Below, in pieces: positions 28,434-36,213 of a DNA stretch of 64,000 bases. A model generated the notes under the pieces. It was not told the origin of the DNA, did not search any database, and saw only the letters and a program-made list of their open reading frames with translations. The stretch comes from Streptomyces leeuwenhoekii (GTDB lineage Bacteria; Actinomycetota; Actinomycetes; Streptomycetales; Streptomycetaceae), in NCBI RefSeq assembly GCF_001013905.1, contig NZ_LN831790.1, positions 2,432,001 through 2,496,000 of the forward strand, read 5' to 3'. Both the position numbers and the translations under genes were made by a program. Position 1 is the first letter of the stretch; every line of letters begins with the position of its first letter.

Positions 28434-29479
28434 TTCTTGTACACCCCCTGCTCGCCCATGAGGTGGGCGACCTTGTTCGCCACGAGGACGAGGGTCAGGC
28501 CGACGACGCCCTTGATCAGTCCGGCGGCGGCCGCGTAGCTGAAGTCCTGGTTGCGGATGCCGTTCCACCACACGTAGGTGTCCAGCACCTCGGAGGCGTC
28601 CGGTCCCACCGCGTCCCGCTGGAGCAGCAACTGCTCGAAGCCGACGGTGAGGGCGTCACCCACGCGCAGCACCAGCAGCAGGGCGATGACGGGCCGCAGC
28701 GCCGGCAGGGTGATGTGCCACATGCGGCGCCAGCGTCCGGCACCGTCCATGGCGGCGGCCTCGTACAGGTCGTTGCTCACGGCGGACAGGGCGGCGAGGA
28801 AGACGATGATGCCCCAGCCGGCGTCCTTCCAGACCATCTCGATCGTGACCAGGTACTTGAAGACACCGGGGTCGGTCATGATGTCGAAGCCGCTGTAGCC
28901 GTGGTCGCGCAGGGTCTGCGCGATGATCCCGGCACCGCCGAAGATCTGCTGGAAGACGGTGACCACCAGCACCCACGAGAAGAAGTGGGGCAGGTACATG
29001 ATCGCCTGGGCGACCGCCCTGACCCGGGGCCTGATCAGGCTGTTGATGAGCAGCGCGAGCACGATCGGCACCGGGAAGTAGAGCACGAGCTGGAGGAAGA
29101 ACAGCACGAAGGTGTTCTGCACCGCGTGCCAGAACTCCGAGTCGGCGAAGACCCGCTCGAACTGCTCCAGGCCCACCCAGGGGCTCTCGAAGATGGCGAC
29201 GAAGCCGTTCTCGCTGAGATAGGGGTCGTAGTCCTGGAAGGCGACGACGTTGCCCAGGACCGGTACGTAGTTGAAGACGAGCAGCAGCAGGACCGCCGGC
29301 AGCGTCATCAGGATGAGTGTCCGGTCCCGCCGGAAGCGGACACGGAAGCCGACCTTCCGCTCCGGCCGTTTCCCGGCTCGCCGTCCGGCCCCGGAGCTCG
29401 CCGCGCCGCCGGGCGGCGCCGCGGGCTCCCCGGATGTCTTCGCCTCGGCGCTGTCGCGAGGCACCGTGCTGTGGGACAC
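28430..29479 (-). CDS. ABC sugar importer permease, LplB/YteP (MalF-like) type
   Basis: A 349-residue membrane protein. After a roughly 50-residue polar Pro/Ala/Arg-rich N-terminus it has six predicted helices (TLILMTLPAVLLLLVFNYVPV; AVQNTFVLFFLQLVLYFPVPIVLALLI; FFSWVLVVTVFQQIF). The EAA loop is SNDLYEAAAMDGAGRWRRMWHITLPALRPVIA. The GTG at 29479 is preceded by AAGGAG and follows the lipoprotein stop by 26 nt. With the second permease and the lipoprotein it forms a CUT1-type importer of the Lpl/Ytc group, which generally carries plant cell-wall oligosaccharides. The ATPase must be supplied from elsewhere, as MsiK does for other Streptomyces sugar importers. Confidence 0.93.
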   Translation of the reverse strand: MSHSTVPRDSAEAKTSGEPAAPPGGAASSGAGRRAGKRPERKVGFRVRFRRDRTLILMTLPAVLLLLVFNYVPVLGNVVAFQDYDPYLSENGFVAIFESPWVGLEQFERVFADSEFWHAVQNTFVLFFLQLVLYFPVPIVLALLINSLIRPRVRAVAQAIMYLPHFFSWVLVVTVFQQIFGGAGIIAQTLRDHGYSGFDIMTDPGVFKYLVTIEMVWKDAGWGIIVFLAALSAVSNDLYEAAAMDGAGRWRRMWHITLPALRPVIALLLVLRVGDALTVGFEQLLLQRDAVGPDASEVLDTYVWWNGIRNQDFSYAAAAGLIKGVVGLTLVLVANKVAHLMGEQGVYKK

Positions 29480-29505
29480 GCCCTTCTCCTTGCTCCAGCC
29501 CCGGA

Positions 29506-31197
29506 TCAGCTCGCCGAGCCGTTGTCGTCGAGCAGCTTCTGGTACCAGCCGCGCAGGTCGTCGCCGCCCTGCTTCTTCCAGTCGGAGACGGCCTGCTGTA
29601 CGTCGGAGATCTTCTTGCGGCCGCGTACGACGTCGTCCTCGAGCTGCTCGAAGTCGTCGGCGAGGTTGGCCCAGCGGCTGGGCTCGGTGACGGTCAGGCC
29701 GTAGAAGGTGGACTTCTTGGTGAAGGCGCCCATGCGCTGCTGCCACTCGACCTGCTGCCGGGCGATCTCGGGCAGGTCCGGGTGGGCGATGTAGGCGGCC
29801 GGGTCACCGGTGTAGTCGAAGGCGCCGTTGACCTCGTTGATGCCCTGGGGGGTCTTGGTGGGCACGCCGTCCTTCACCGTGTAGTCGGTGCCCTCCACGC
29901 CGAAGACGGTGAGCATGTACTCCTTGGTGCCGTAGGGCGAGGCGCAGAAGTTGGCGATGGCGAGGAAGTCCCGGATCTGCTCCTTGGACGCCTTCTTGCT
30001 GACGAAGGTGAAGATGTTGGCGGGCTGGACCGCCCACAGGGTCGGGTCGCCGCCGTCGTGGCCCCAGATGTCCATGGCGCCCATCTCGAAGTCCTTGTTG
30101 TGGGTGCGCTGTTCGGCGGTCTTGCCCCACAGGTCGGAGATGTTCTGGCTGTAGACCAGGACCTGGCCGGCGGTGAACCGGTTGCCGGCGTTGCCCTGGT
30201 TGCCGCCGGCCTTGGCGTCCGGGTGGACCACTCCCGCCGCGTACAGCTTGCGGGTCCACTCCAGGGCTTCGAGGTACTCCTCGGTCTCGACGCGGTTGAC
30301 CAGCTTGCCGTCGACCCGGTTCCACCACAGCGCCTTGTCGCTGCCGGGGAGCACGCCGAAGACGGTGAAGGCGGTCCACTTCATGTCGTCGCAGGCCCAC
30401 ACCTTGGCCCGGGCGTTGGTGGCCTCCTTGGCCCAGGAGAGGAAGTCGGCCGCCGAGGCCGGCGGCTCATAGCCCTCCTTGTCGAAGATGTCCTTGCGGT
30501 ACAGGGGCGCGATGTCGGTGACGTACGGGGCCGGCATGGGGATCGCCCGGAGCCGGCCGCCGAAGATGGAGCGCTGCCAGGCGTCGGTCGGGACGGCCGC
30601 GAGGTTCGGGTACTCCTTGACCTTGTCGCCGGAGAGGAACTCGCCGAGGTCGGCGAACTTGGCGTTGATCGCGCTCGGTATCTTGCCGTTCAGGTTCCAG
30701 CCGGGGACGACCACGACGTCCGGGATGTCGCTGGAGGCGAGGACGGCGCCGAGTTTCTCGTCGTAGGTGTTGCCGTCCTGGTTCTGCCAGGTGACCTGGA
30801 CGCCGATGGCCTCGTTCATGGCCCGGTAGTACGGGTTGCCGTTGGACGGCGGCGTTCCCCAGAACGGGGCCATGATCTTCAGCTTGCCGCCCCTGCCCAG
30901 CTTCTCGGGCACGGCGGTCTTGAGGTTCTTCAGGTCGATCGGCTTGACGAATCCGGCCGCGGAGCCGTTCTTCGCCGGGATGTCCGGCGCCACCACGTTC
31001 GACGCGATGTACGTCGGGAGGATCTTCTTGGCCTCCTTGCCCGACGTGGTCCCCTCCTTGCGGCCCTCCCCACCGCCGCCGCCGCACGCGGTGAGCAGCG
31101 GCATTCCGCCCGCCACCGCCGCGGCGGCGACCGCGGTGGAGGCGAGGAACCTTCTCCGGCTGGGGGCGGCGGAGACGGGGGTGGCGTTCGGTGTCAT
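29506..31197 (-). CDS. Extracellular sugar-binding lipoprotein, LplA type
   Basis: A 563-residue solute-binding protein that would capture xyloglucan oligosaccharides at the cell surface. It has a Tat-like RRRFLAS and a lipobox LTAC (Cys38), followed by a Gly-rich linker. The mature protein belongs to the large Lpl/Ytc binding-protein class, which at over 500 residues exceeds the roughly 400 of ordinary sugar-binding proteins. GKLKIMAPFWGTPP, IPDVVVVPGWNLNGKIP and ALWWNRVDGKLV are recognisable parts. The ATG at 31197 follows AAGGG. It is the first gene of the leftward operon and its promoter overlaps an operator at 31326-31339. Confidence 0.93.
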   Translation of the reverse strand: MTPNATPVSAAPSRRRFLASTAVAAAAVAGGMPLLTACGGGGGEGRKEGTTSGKEAKKILPTYIASNVVAPDIPAKNGSAAGFVKPIDLKNLKTAVPEKLGRGGKLKIMAPFWGTPPSNGNPYYRAMNEAIGVQVTWQNQDGNTYDEKLGAVLASSDIPDVVVVPGWNLNGKIPSAINAKFADLGEFLSGDKVKEYPNLAAVPTDAWQRSIFGGRLRAIPMPAPYVTDIAPLYRKDIFDKEGYEPPASAADFLSWAKEATNARAKVWACDDMKWTAFTVFGVLPGSDKALWWNRVDGKLVNRVETEEYLEALEWTRKLYAAGVVHPDAKAGGNQGNAGNRFTAGQVLVYSQNISDLWGKTAEQRTHNKDFEMGAMDIWGHDGGDPTLWAVQPANIFTFVSKKASKEQIRDFLAIANFCASPYGTKEYMLTVFGVEGTDYTVKDGVPTKTPQGINEVNGAFDYTGDPAAYIAHPDLPEIARQQVEWQQRMGAFTKKSTFYGLTVTEPSRWANLADDFEQLEDDVVRGRKKISDVQQAVSDWKKQGGDDLRGWYQKLLDDNGSAS

Positions 31198-31325
31198 TGC
31201 GTCAACCCTTCATGGCGCACCAGGACACCCGGCGGTGGAGCCGTCGGCTGCGGTGTCTCGAGTGGAACTGGCTGAGCTGAAGCGGTCCGCGAAGGAGAGG
31301 CGAAGTCCCGTGGAAACCCTCGCAG

Positions 31326-31339
31326 TCGAAGCGCTTCGA
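31326..31339. promoter_or_regulatory. LacI-type operator, copy 3 (TCGAAGCGCTTCGA)
   Basis: A perfect 14-bp palindrome 129 nt upstream of the binding-lipoprotein start. On the minus strand its first T is the last base of the CAACAT -10-like box, so repressor and RNA polymerase would compete. Confidence 0.85.
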
Positions 31340-31368
31340 TGTTGCTGCGAGGTTAAGTGAACGCCCAA
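31339..31368 (-). promoter_or_regulatory. Promoter of the leftward importer/glycosidase operon
   Basis: On the minus strand TTGGGC (31368-31363), an 18-nt spacer and CAACAT (31344-31339) fit a primary-sigma promoter. It drives the lipoprotein-permease-GH74-GH42-GH95-GH12 operon. The last base of the -10 box is the first base of the operator. Confidence 0.6.
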
Positions 31369-31477
31369 GGGTGCACAAGGGTCACTCGCACAATTCGTAA
31401 AACGCCGGCCGGGAGATGAGGCCCCGCCGGAAGGCTTGCAACTGCGGGAAAAGGGCGAGGTGTTATCGGCCGGTGTC

Positions 31478-31506
31478 TTGACACGAGCGTGTCCTGTCAT
31501 AACCAT
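31478..31506 (+). promoter_or_regulatory. Promoter of the GH3 beta-glucosidase gene
   Basis: A perfect TTGACA (31478-31483), a 17-nt spacer and AACCAT (31501-31506). The last T of the -10 box is the first base of the operator at 31506, the same geometry as the divergent promoter. Confidence 0.7.
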
Positions 31507-31519
31507 CGAAGCGCTTCGA
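31506..31519. promoter_or_regulatory. LacI-type operator, copy 4 (TCGAAGCGCTTCGA)
   Basis: A perfect palindrome 36 nt upstream of the GH3 GTG start, placed over the expected transcription start point. The centre-to-centre distance to copy 3 is 180 bp. Confidence 0.85.
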
Positions 31520-31555
31520 AAGCGCCGCGCCGCACCATCGCAAGGGGAGCCCCAC

Positions 31556-34399
31556 GTGTCCACATCCACGCCGTCCACGCCTCCCTTCCGGGACCCGCTG
31601 CTGCCGTTCGGCAAGCGCATCGACGACCTGATGGCGCGGCTGACGCTCGAGGAGAAGATCGGGTTCCTGCACCAGTTCACGCCCGCCGTCGAGCGGCTCG
31701 GCATCGCCGCCTTCCGCACCGGCCAGGAGGCCCTGCACGGCGTGGCCTGGATGGGCCCGGCCACGGTGTTCCCGCAGGCGGTCGGCCTCGGCGCCACCTG
31801 GAACGAGGAGCTGGTACGGCGGGTCGGCGACGCGGTGTCCAAGGAGGTCCGCGCGATGCGCGCCCTGGACGACCGCGTGGGCCTCAACGTCTGGTCGCCC
31901 ACCGTCAACCTGCTGCGCCACCCCCTGTGGGGCCGCAACGAGGAGGGCTACTCCGAGGACCCGAAGCTCACCTCCGCGATCGCCACCGCCTACACCCGCG
32001 GCCTGCGCGGCGACCACCCGGTGTACTGGCGCACCGCGCCGGTGCTGAAGCACTGGCTCGCCCACAACAACGAGACCGACCGGGACACCTCCTCGTCCTC
32101 CGTCCCCCCGCGCGTGCTGCACGAGTACGACCTGCGCGCCTTCCGCGAGACGGTCGAGGCCGGCGCGGTGGCCGGCGTCATGCCCGCCTACAACCTGGTC
32201 AACGGCCGGCCGAACCACCTCTCGCCGTACCTGGGCGAGCATCTGCGCCGGTGGACCGACGAGGAGCTGCTGGTCTGCTCGGACGCCGGGGCGCCGTCCA
32301 ACCTGGTCGACTCCGAGCACTACTTCGACACCCACGAGGAGGCCACCGCCGCCGCGCTGCGGGCCGGCGTCGACAGCTTCACCGACCACGGCACGGACTC
32401 CTCGAAGATCACCGCGCGTGTCCGCGGGGCCCTCGACCGGGGGCTGCTGACCGAGGCGGACATCGACACGGCGGTGCGCCGCCAGTTGTCGGTCCGCTTC
32501 CGCCTCGGCGAGTTCGACGGGGCCGGCGCGTACGACGAGGCGGGCGCCTTCGACACCCCGGAGCACCGCGCGCTCGCGCGGGAGGCCGCCGAGCAGGCGA
32601 TCGTCCTGCTCAAGAACGACGGCCTGCTGCCGCTGGCCCCGGACACCCGGATCGCCGTCGTCGGCCTGCTCGCCGACGAGTGCAAGCTCGACTGGTACAG
32701 CGGCACCCTCCTGCACCGCTCCACTCCCCTGGACGGCCTGTACGAGCGGTTCGGCGCCGAGCGGGTCGTCTTCGCGGAGGGCGTGGACCGGATCCGCCTG
32801 AGGACCTCCGCCGGGGCCTTCCTGCACGTGCCGGCGGCGGACGACGCCCCCGGCACCGCGCCCGGCGCCGAGGCCGCGCTGGACCCGGCGCTGCTCACCG
32901 GACGCACCGACCTGCCCCCGCTCACCACCGACGCCGAGGGCACCGAACTCGCCCTCGTCGACTGGGGCGAGGGCGTCCTGACCCTGCGCGCCCCCGACGG
33001 GCGCTACCTGTCGGTGGCCGACGACGGCTTTCTGCGCGCCTCGGCCGACCAGCCCGGCGGCTGGGTCGTGCAGGAGACGTTCCGTCTGGAGCCCCACGGG
33101 GACGGTCACCTCCTCAGGCATCTCGGGACGGGCCGGCATGTCTGTGTGACCGCCGACGGCGTGAAGGTTGCCGAGACGGAGCCGGAGGTGTTCCGGTTGG
33201 TCGTCGCCGAGCGCGGTGAGGAGGCGGTGGCCCGGGCGGCGGCGGAGGCGGACGTCGTCGTGGTGGTGGCCGGCAACGACCCGCACATCAACGGCCGGGA
33301 GACCGAGGACCGCCCCACGCTGCGCCTGCCCGCCCACCAGGAGCGCCTGCTGCGCGCCGCGCGCGCCGCCAACCCGCGCACGGTGCTGGCGCTGGTGTCG
33401 TCCTACCCCTACGCCGTCGACCCGGCCGCGCTGCCGGCGGTGCTGTGGACGGCCCACGGCGGCCAGGCCGCGGGCACCGCCCTGGCGCGCGTGCTGGCCG
33501 GTGACGTCTCCCCCGCCGGACGCCTGCCGCAGACCTGGTACGCCGACGACGCCGACCTGCCGGACCTGCTCGACTACGACGTGATCGGCGGGCGGCAGAC
33601 GTACCTGTACTTCGAGGGCACGCCCCTGTTCCCGTTCGGGCACGGTCTGTCGTACGCGTCGTTCACCTACACGGACCTGCGCGGACGCGTCGAGCAGGGG
33701 GCGGTTCGGGTCTCCTTCACCGTCACCAACACCGGCGACGTCACCGCCGACGAGGTCGCCCAGCTCTACACGCGGGCCGCGGACCCGTCGCAGCCGCGTC
33801 CGCGCCGCGAGCTGGTGGCGCACCGCCGGGTCACCCTCGCGCCCGGCGAGTCCGCGGACCTGTCCTTCGCCGTCCCCCTGTCGTCCTTCGCCTTCTGGGA
33901 CGTGGCGCACGGCCGGTGGCGCCGGGAGCCCGGCCCCTACGAGCTGCTGGCCGGGGCCTCCAGCGAGGACATCCGGCTGCGGGAGACCGTCACGCTCGAC
34001 GGGGAGGCCGCCGCGCCGCGCCCCGTCGCGGAACGCGGCCTGGAGGCGGTCCGCTTCGACGAGCACGGCGGCATCGCGATCACGGACCGCACGAAGGTGT
34101 CGGGCGACGCGGTGACCCCGGCCGCCGACGGCGGGGCGGGCGAACTGCTCTACCGGGCTTGCGACTTCGGCACCGGTGTGACCCGGATGACCGTCGAGGT
34201 GGCGGGCGAGGGCACGGTGGAGGCGTCCCTCGACGGCGGCCCGGCCCTCGCCGTGCTGTCCGCGTCCCCCGGCACACCGGAGGCGGGACCGTACGACTAC
34301 ACCGTCCTCGGCACCGGGTTCACCGCCGAGGGGGTGCACGACCTGCGGCTGACCCTGCGCGGCCGGGTACGGCTGGCGCGCGTCGGCTTCTCCGCCTGA
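31556..34399 (+). CDS. GH3 beta-glucosidase with inserted beta-trefoil-like domain and C-terminal CBM6-like domain
   Basis: Predicted to remove beta-glucose from de-xylosylated backbone ends. The 947-residue protein has no signal peptide. The GH3 barrel (residues about 15-340) carries the nucleophile Asp in LLVCSDAGAP near residue 243, and the alpha/beta sandwich resumes at LLKNDGLLPL near residue 351. It is interrupted at about 415-550 by an insertion with DGRYLSVADDGFLRAS and HVCVTADG, resembling fascin-like beta-trefoils. The probable acid/base is in NGRETEDRP near residue 580. An FnIII-like domain follows (about 713-800), then a segment (about 863-947) with CBM6-like YRACDFGTG and GVHDLRLTLRG. 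The start is the GTG at 31556 with AAGGGGAG. It is divergent from the importer operon and shares its operator. Confidence 0.92.
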   Translation: MSTSTPSTPPFRDPLLPFGKRIDDLMARLTLEEKIGFLHQFTPAVERLGIAAFRTGQEALHGVAWMGPATVFPQAVGLGATWNEELVRRVGDAVSKEVRAMRALDDRVGLNVWSPTVNLLRHPLWGRNEEGYSEDPKLTSAIATAYTRGLRGDHPVYWRTAPVLKHWLAHNNETDRDTSSSSVPPRVLHEYDLRAFRETVEAGAVAGVMPAYNLVNGRPNHLSPYLGEHLRRWTDEELLVCSDAGAPSNLVDSEHYFDTHEEATAAALRAGVDSFTDHGTDSSKITARVRGALDRGLLTEADIDTAVRRQLSVRFRLGEFDGAGAYDEAGAFDTPEHRALAREAAEQAIVLLKNDGLLPLAPDTRIAVVGLLADECKLDWYSGTLLHRSTPLDGLYERFGAERVVFAEGVDRIRLRTSAGAFLHVPAADDAPGTAPGAEAALDPALLTGRTDLPPLTTDAEGTELALVDWGEGVLTLRAPDGRYLSVADDGFLRASADQPGGWVVQETFRLEPHGDGHLLRHLGTGRHVCVTADGVKVAETEPEVFRLVVAERGEEAVARAAAEADVVVVVAGNDPHINGRETEDRPTLRLPAHQERLLRAARAANPRTVLALVSSYPYAVDPAALPAVLWTAHGGQAAGTALARVLAGDVSPAGRLPQTWYADDADLPDLLDYDVIGGRQTYLYFEGTPLFPFGHGLSYASFTYTDLRGRVEQGAVRVSFTVTNTGDVTADEVAQLYTRAADPSQPRPRRELVAHRRVTLAPGESADLSFAVPLSSFAFWDVAHGRWRREPGPYELLAGASSEDIRLRETVTLDGEAAAPRPVAERGLEAVRFDEHGGIAITDRTKVSGDAVTPAADGGAGELLYRACDFGTGVTRMTVEVAGEGTVEASLDGGPALAVLSASPGTPEAGPYDYTVLGTGFTAEGVHDLRLTLRGRVRLARVGFSA

Positions 34400-34442
34400 G
34401 GCGGCGGCCGGCCGGGCCCCCGCGCGGCCGCGGGGGACGGCA

Positions 34443-34477
34443 ACGGCCCGAGCCCCCGCACAGTGGGCTCGGGCCGT
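34443..34477. terminator. Bidirectional terminator between GH3 and aldehyde dehydrogenase genes
   Basis: A perfect 13-bp stem, ACGGCCCGAGCCC (34443-34455) with GGGCTCGGGCCGT (34465-34477), and a nine-base loop. It lies between convergent genes and marks the right boundary of the carbohydrate island. Confidence 0.85.
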
Positions 34478-34496
34478 CGGCCTCGGGGTGCGGTCG

Positions 34497-35942
34497 TCAG
34501 AGCGCCAGGCCGGTGAGGACCAGGACCCGCTCGTAGGTGTAGTCGTCCATCGCGAACCGGACGCCCTCGCGGCCCACGCCGGACTGCTTGACGCCGCCGT
34601 ACGGCATCTGGTCGGCGCGGTAGGACGGCACGTCGCCGATGACCACGCCACCGACCTCCAGGGCGCGGTGGGCGCGGAAGGCGGTCTGCAGGTCGTGCGT
34701 GAAGATGCCCGCCTGGAGACCGAACTTGGAGGAGTTGACCGCGTCGAACGCCTCGGTCTCGCCGTTCACCTTCTGCACCGTCAGGACCGGTCCGAAGACC
34801 TCCTCACAGGCGATGGTGACGTCCGCCGGGACGTCGGCGAGGACGGTCGGCGCGTAGGTGGCGCCGTCGCGCTCGCCGCCGGTGAGCAGCGAGGCACCGG
34901 CCTCGACGGCCTCCGTGACCCAGGACTCGACGCGCTTGGCGGCGTCCTCGCTGACCAGCGGGCCGACGTCGGTCTTGTCGTCGTTCGGGTCACCGGTGAC
35001 CTGGGCCTCGACGGCGGCGACGATGCGCGGCAGCAGACGGTCGTAGACGGAGGCGTCGGCGATCACGCGCTGCACGGAGATGCAGGACTGGCCGCCCTGG
35101 TAGTTGGAGAACGTCGCGATGCGGGTCGCGGCCCAGTCCAGGTCCTCGTCGCTCGCCCAGTCGCCCAGCACGACGGCCGCGCCGTTGCCGCCCAGCTCCA
35201 GCGTGCAGTGCTTGCGCGGCACCGAGTCCATGATCGCGTAACCGACCTTGTCGGAACCGGTGAAGGAGATGACCGGCAGGCGCTCGTCCTGGACCAGCGC
35301 GGGCATGCGGTCGTTCGGGACGGTGAGGATGCTCCACGACCCGGCGGGCAGCTCGGTCTCGGCGAGCAGCTCACCGAGGATCAGCCCGGACAGCGGGGTG
35401 GCCGGCGCCGGCTTGAGGATGATCGGCGCACCGACGGCGATCGCGGGGGCGACCTTGTGGGCGCACAGGTTCAGCGGGAAGTTGAACGGCGCGATGCCGA
35501 GGACGACGCCCTTGGGGAAGCGGCGGGTCAGGGCGAGACGGCCCTGACCGCCGGCGTCGGTGTCCAGGCGCTGCCCGTCGCCGCCGTTGTAGCGGCGGGC
35601 CTCCTCGGCCGCGAAGCGGAAGACGGACACCGCGCGGCCGACCTCGCCGCGCGCCCACTTGATCGGCTTGCCGTTCTCGGCGGAGATTAGCCGGGCGATC
35701 TCCTCGGTGCGCTCGGCCAGACGCCGGCTGACGTGGTCCAGCGCGGCGGCGCGCACGTGGGCGGGGGTGGCGGCGAACTCGTCCCGTACCGCGTACGCGG
35801 CGGCCACGGCCTCCTCCACCTGCGCGTCGGTCGGCACGGCGACCTTGCCGACCGTACGGCCGTCCCACGGGGAGGTGACGTCGAAGGTGTCCTCGCCGGT
35901 GGCCTGGCGGCCGGCGAGCCAGAAGGCGTGGGTGGAAGTCAT
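34497..35942 (-). CDS. NAD(P)-dependent aldehyde dehydrogenase
   Basis: A 481-residue aldehyde dehydrogenase. The cofactor fold shows GIAPFNFPLNLCAHKVAPA and FTGSDKVG, the general base is the Glu of LELGGNGAA, and the catalytic Cys is in YQGGQSCISVQR. VFGPVLTV and PYGGVKQSG are also present. It belongs to the GAPN/lactaldehyde-type branch rather than classical betaine-aldehyde enzymes. Its place beside a PucR regulator and gabT suggests it could oxidise succinic semialdehyde or another amino-aldehyde product, but the substrate is not readable from sequence. The ATG at 35942 gives the family-typical N-terminus. Confidence 0.9.
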   Translation of the reverse strand: MTSTHAFWLAGRQATGEDTFDVTSPWDGRTVGKVAVPTDAQVEEAVAAAYAVRDEFAATPAHVRAAALDHVSRRLAERTEEIARLISAENGKPIKWARGEVGRAVSVFRFAAEEARRYNGGDGQRLDTDAGGQGRLALTRRFPKGVVLGIAPFNFPLNLCAHKVAPAIAVGAPIILKPAPATPLSGLILGELLAETELPAGSWSILTVPNDRMPALVQDERLPVISFTGSDKVGYAIMDSVPRKHCTLELGGNGAAVVLGDWASDEDLDWAATRIATFSNYQGGQSCISVQRVIADASVYDRLLPRIVAAVEAQVTGDPNDDKTDVGPLVSEDAAKRVESWVTEAVEAGASLLTGGERDGATYAPTVLADVPADVTIACEEVFGPVLTVQKVNGETEAFDAVNSSKFGLQAGIFTHDLQTAFRAHRALEVGGVVIGDVPSYRADQMPYGGVKQSGVGREGVRFAMDDYTYERVLVLTGLAL

Positions 35943-36100
35943 GTGCGAGTCCCGGCCCTTCCGCGTTGGGGGTGTGTGCTTGCTGGGTCCACGGTAGGGG
36001 CGGGGCGGCGGGGGGACGTTTGTCCGGGGCGTAGTAGTAGGGGGCGGGGACACGCCGCTTTGGCGTAGGCAGGGCGGTTCCGGGCGGGTGCCGTCGATCG

Positions 36101-36213
36101 GAGGGAGGTCGCCTCACCCCTGTTCCGGGGATGTCGCCTCACTCCTGTTCGGGGGAGGCCGCCTCACTCCTGCGCGGGGGATGTCGCCTCACTGCTGTTC
36201 GGGGGAGGTCGCC
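36101..36213. repeat. 25-bp tandem repeats copied from the 3' end of the pucR-type gene
   Basis: GCCTCAC occurs at 36111, 36136, 36161 and 36186 and GCCTTCA at 36211, exactly 25 nt apart, giving about 4.5 units with a few mismatches. On the minus strand each unit reads roughly GGCGACCTCCCC, GAACAGCAG, TGA. The first unit encodes the last residues (TSPEQQ) and the stop of the regulator, and the following units repeat that end downstream of the stop. Since 25 is not a multiple of three, the later copies are untranslated. Confidence 0.85.

Noticed and set aside
31463..34651. Open frame of over 1000 codons opposite GH3
   Set aside because: Crosses a terminator and a GH3 enzyme with intact motifs; no domain visible in the antisense frame.
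36101..36213. Short CRISPR-like array
   Set aside because: Units are contiguous 25-mers with no unique spacers and no cas genes; they are tandem copies of a gene end.
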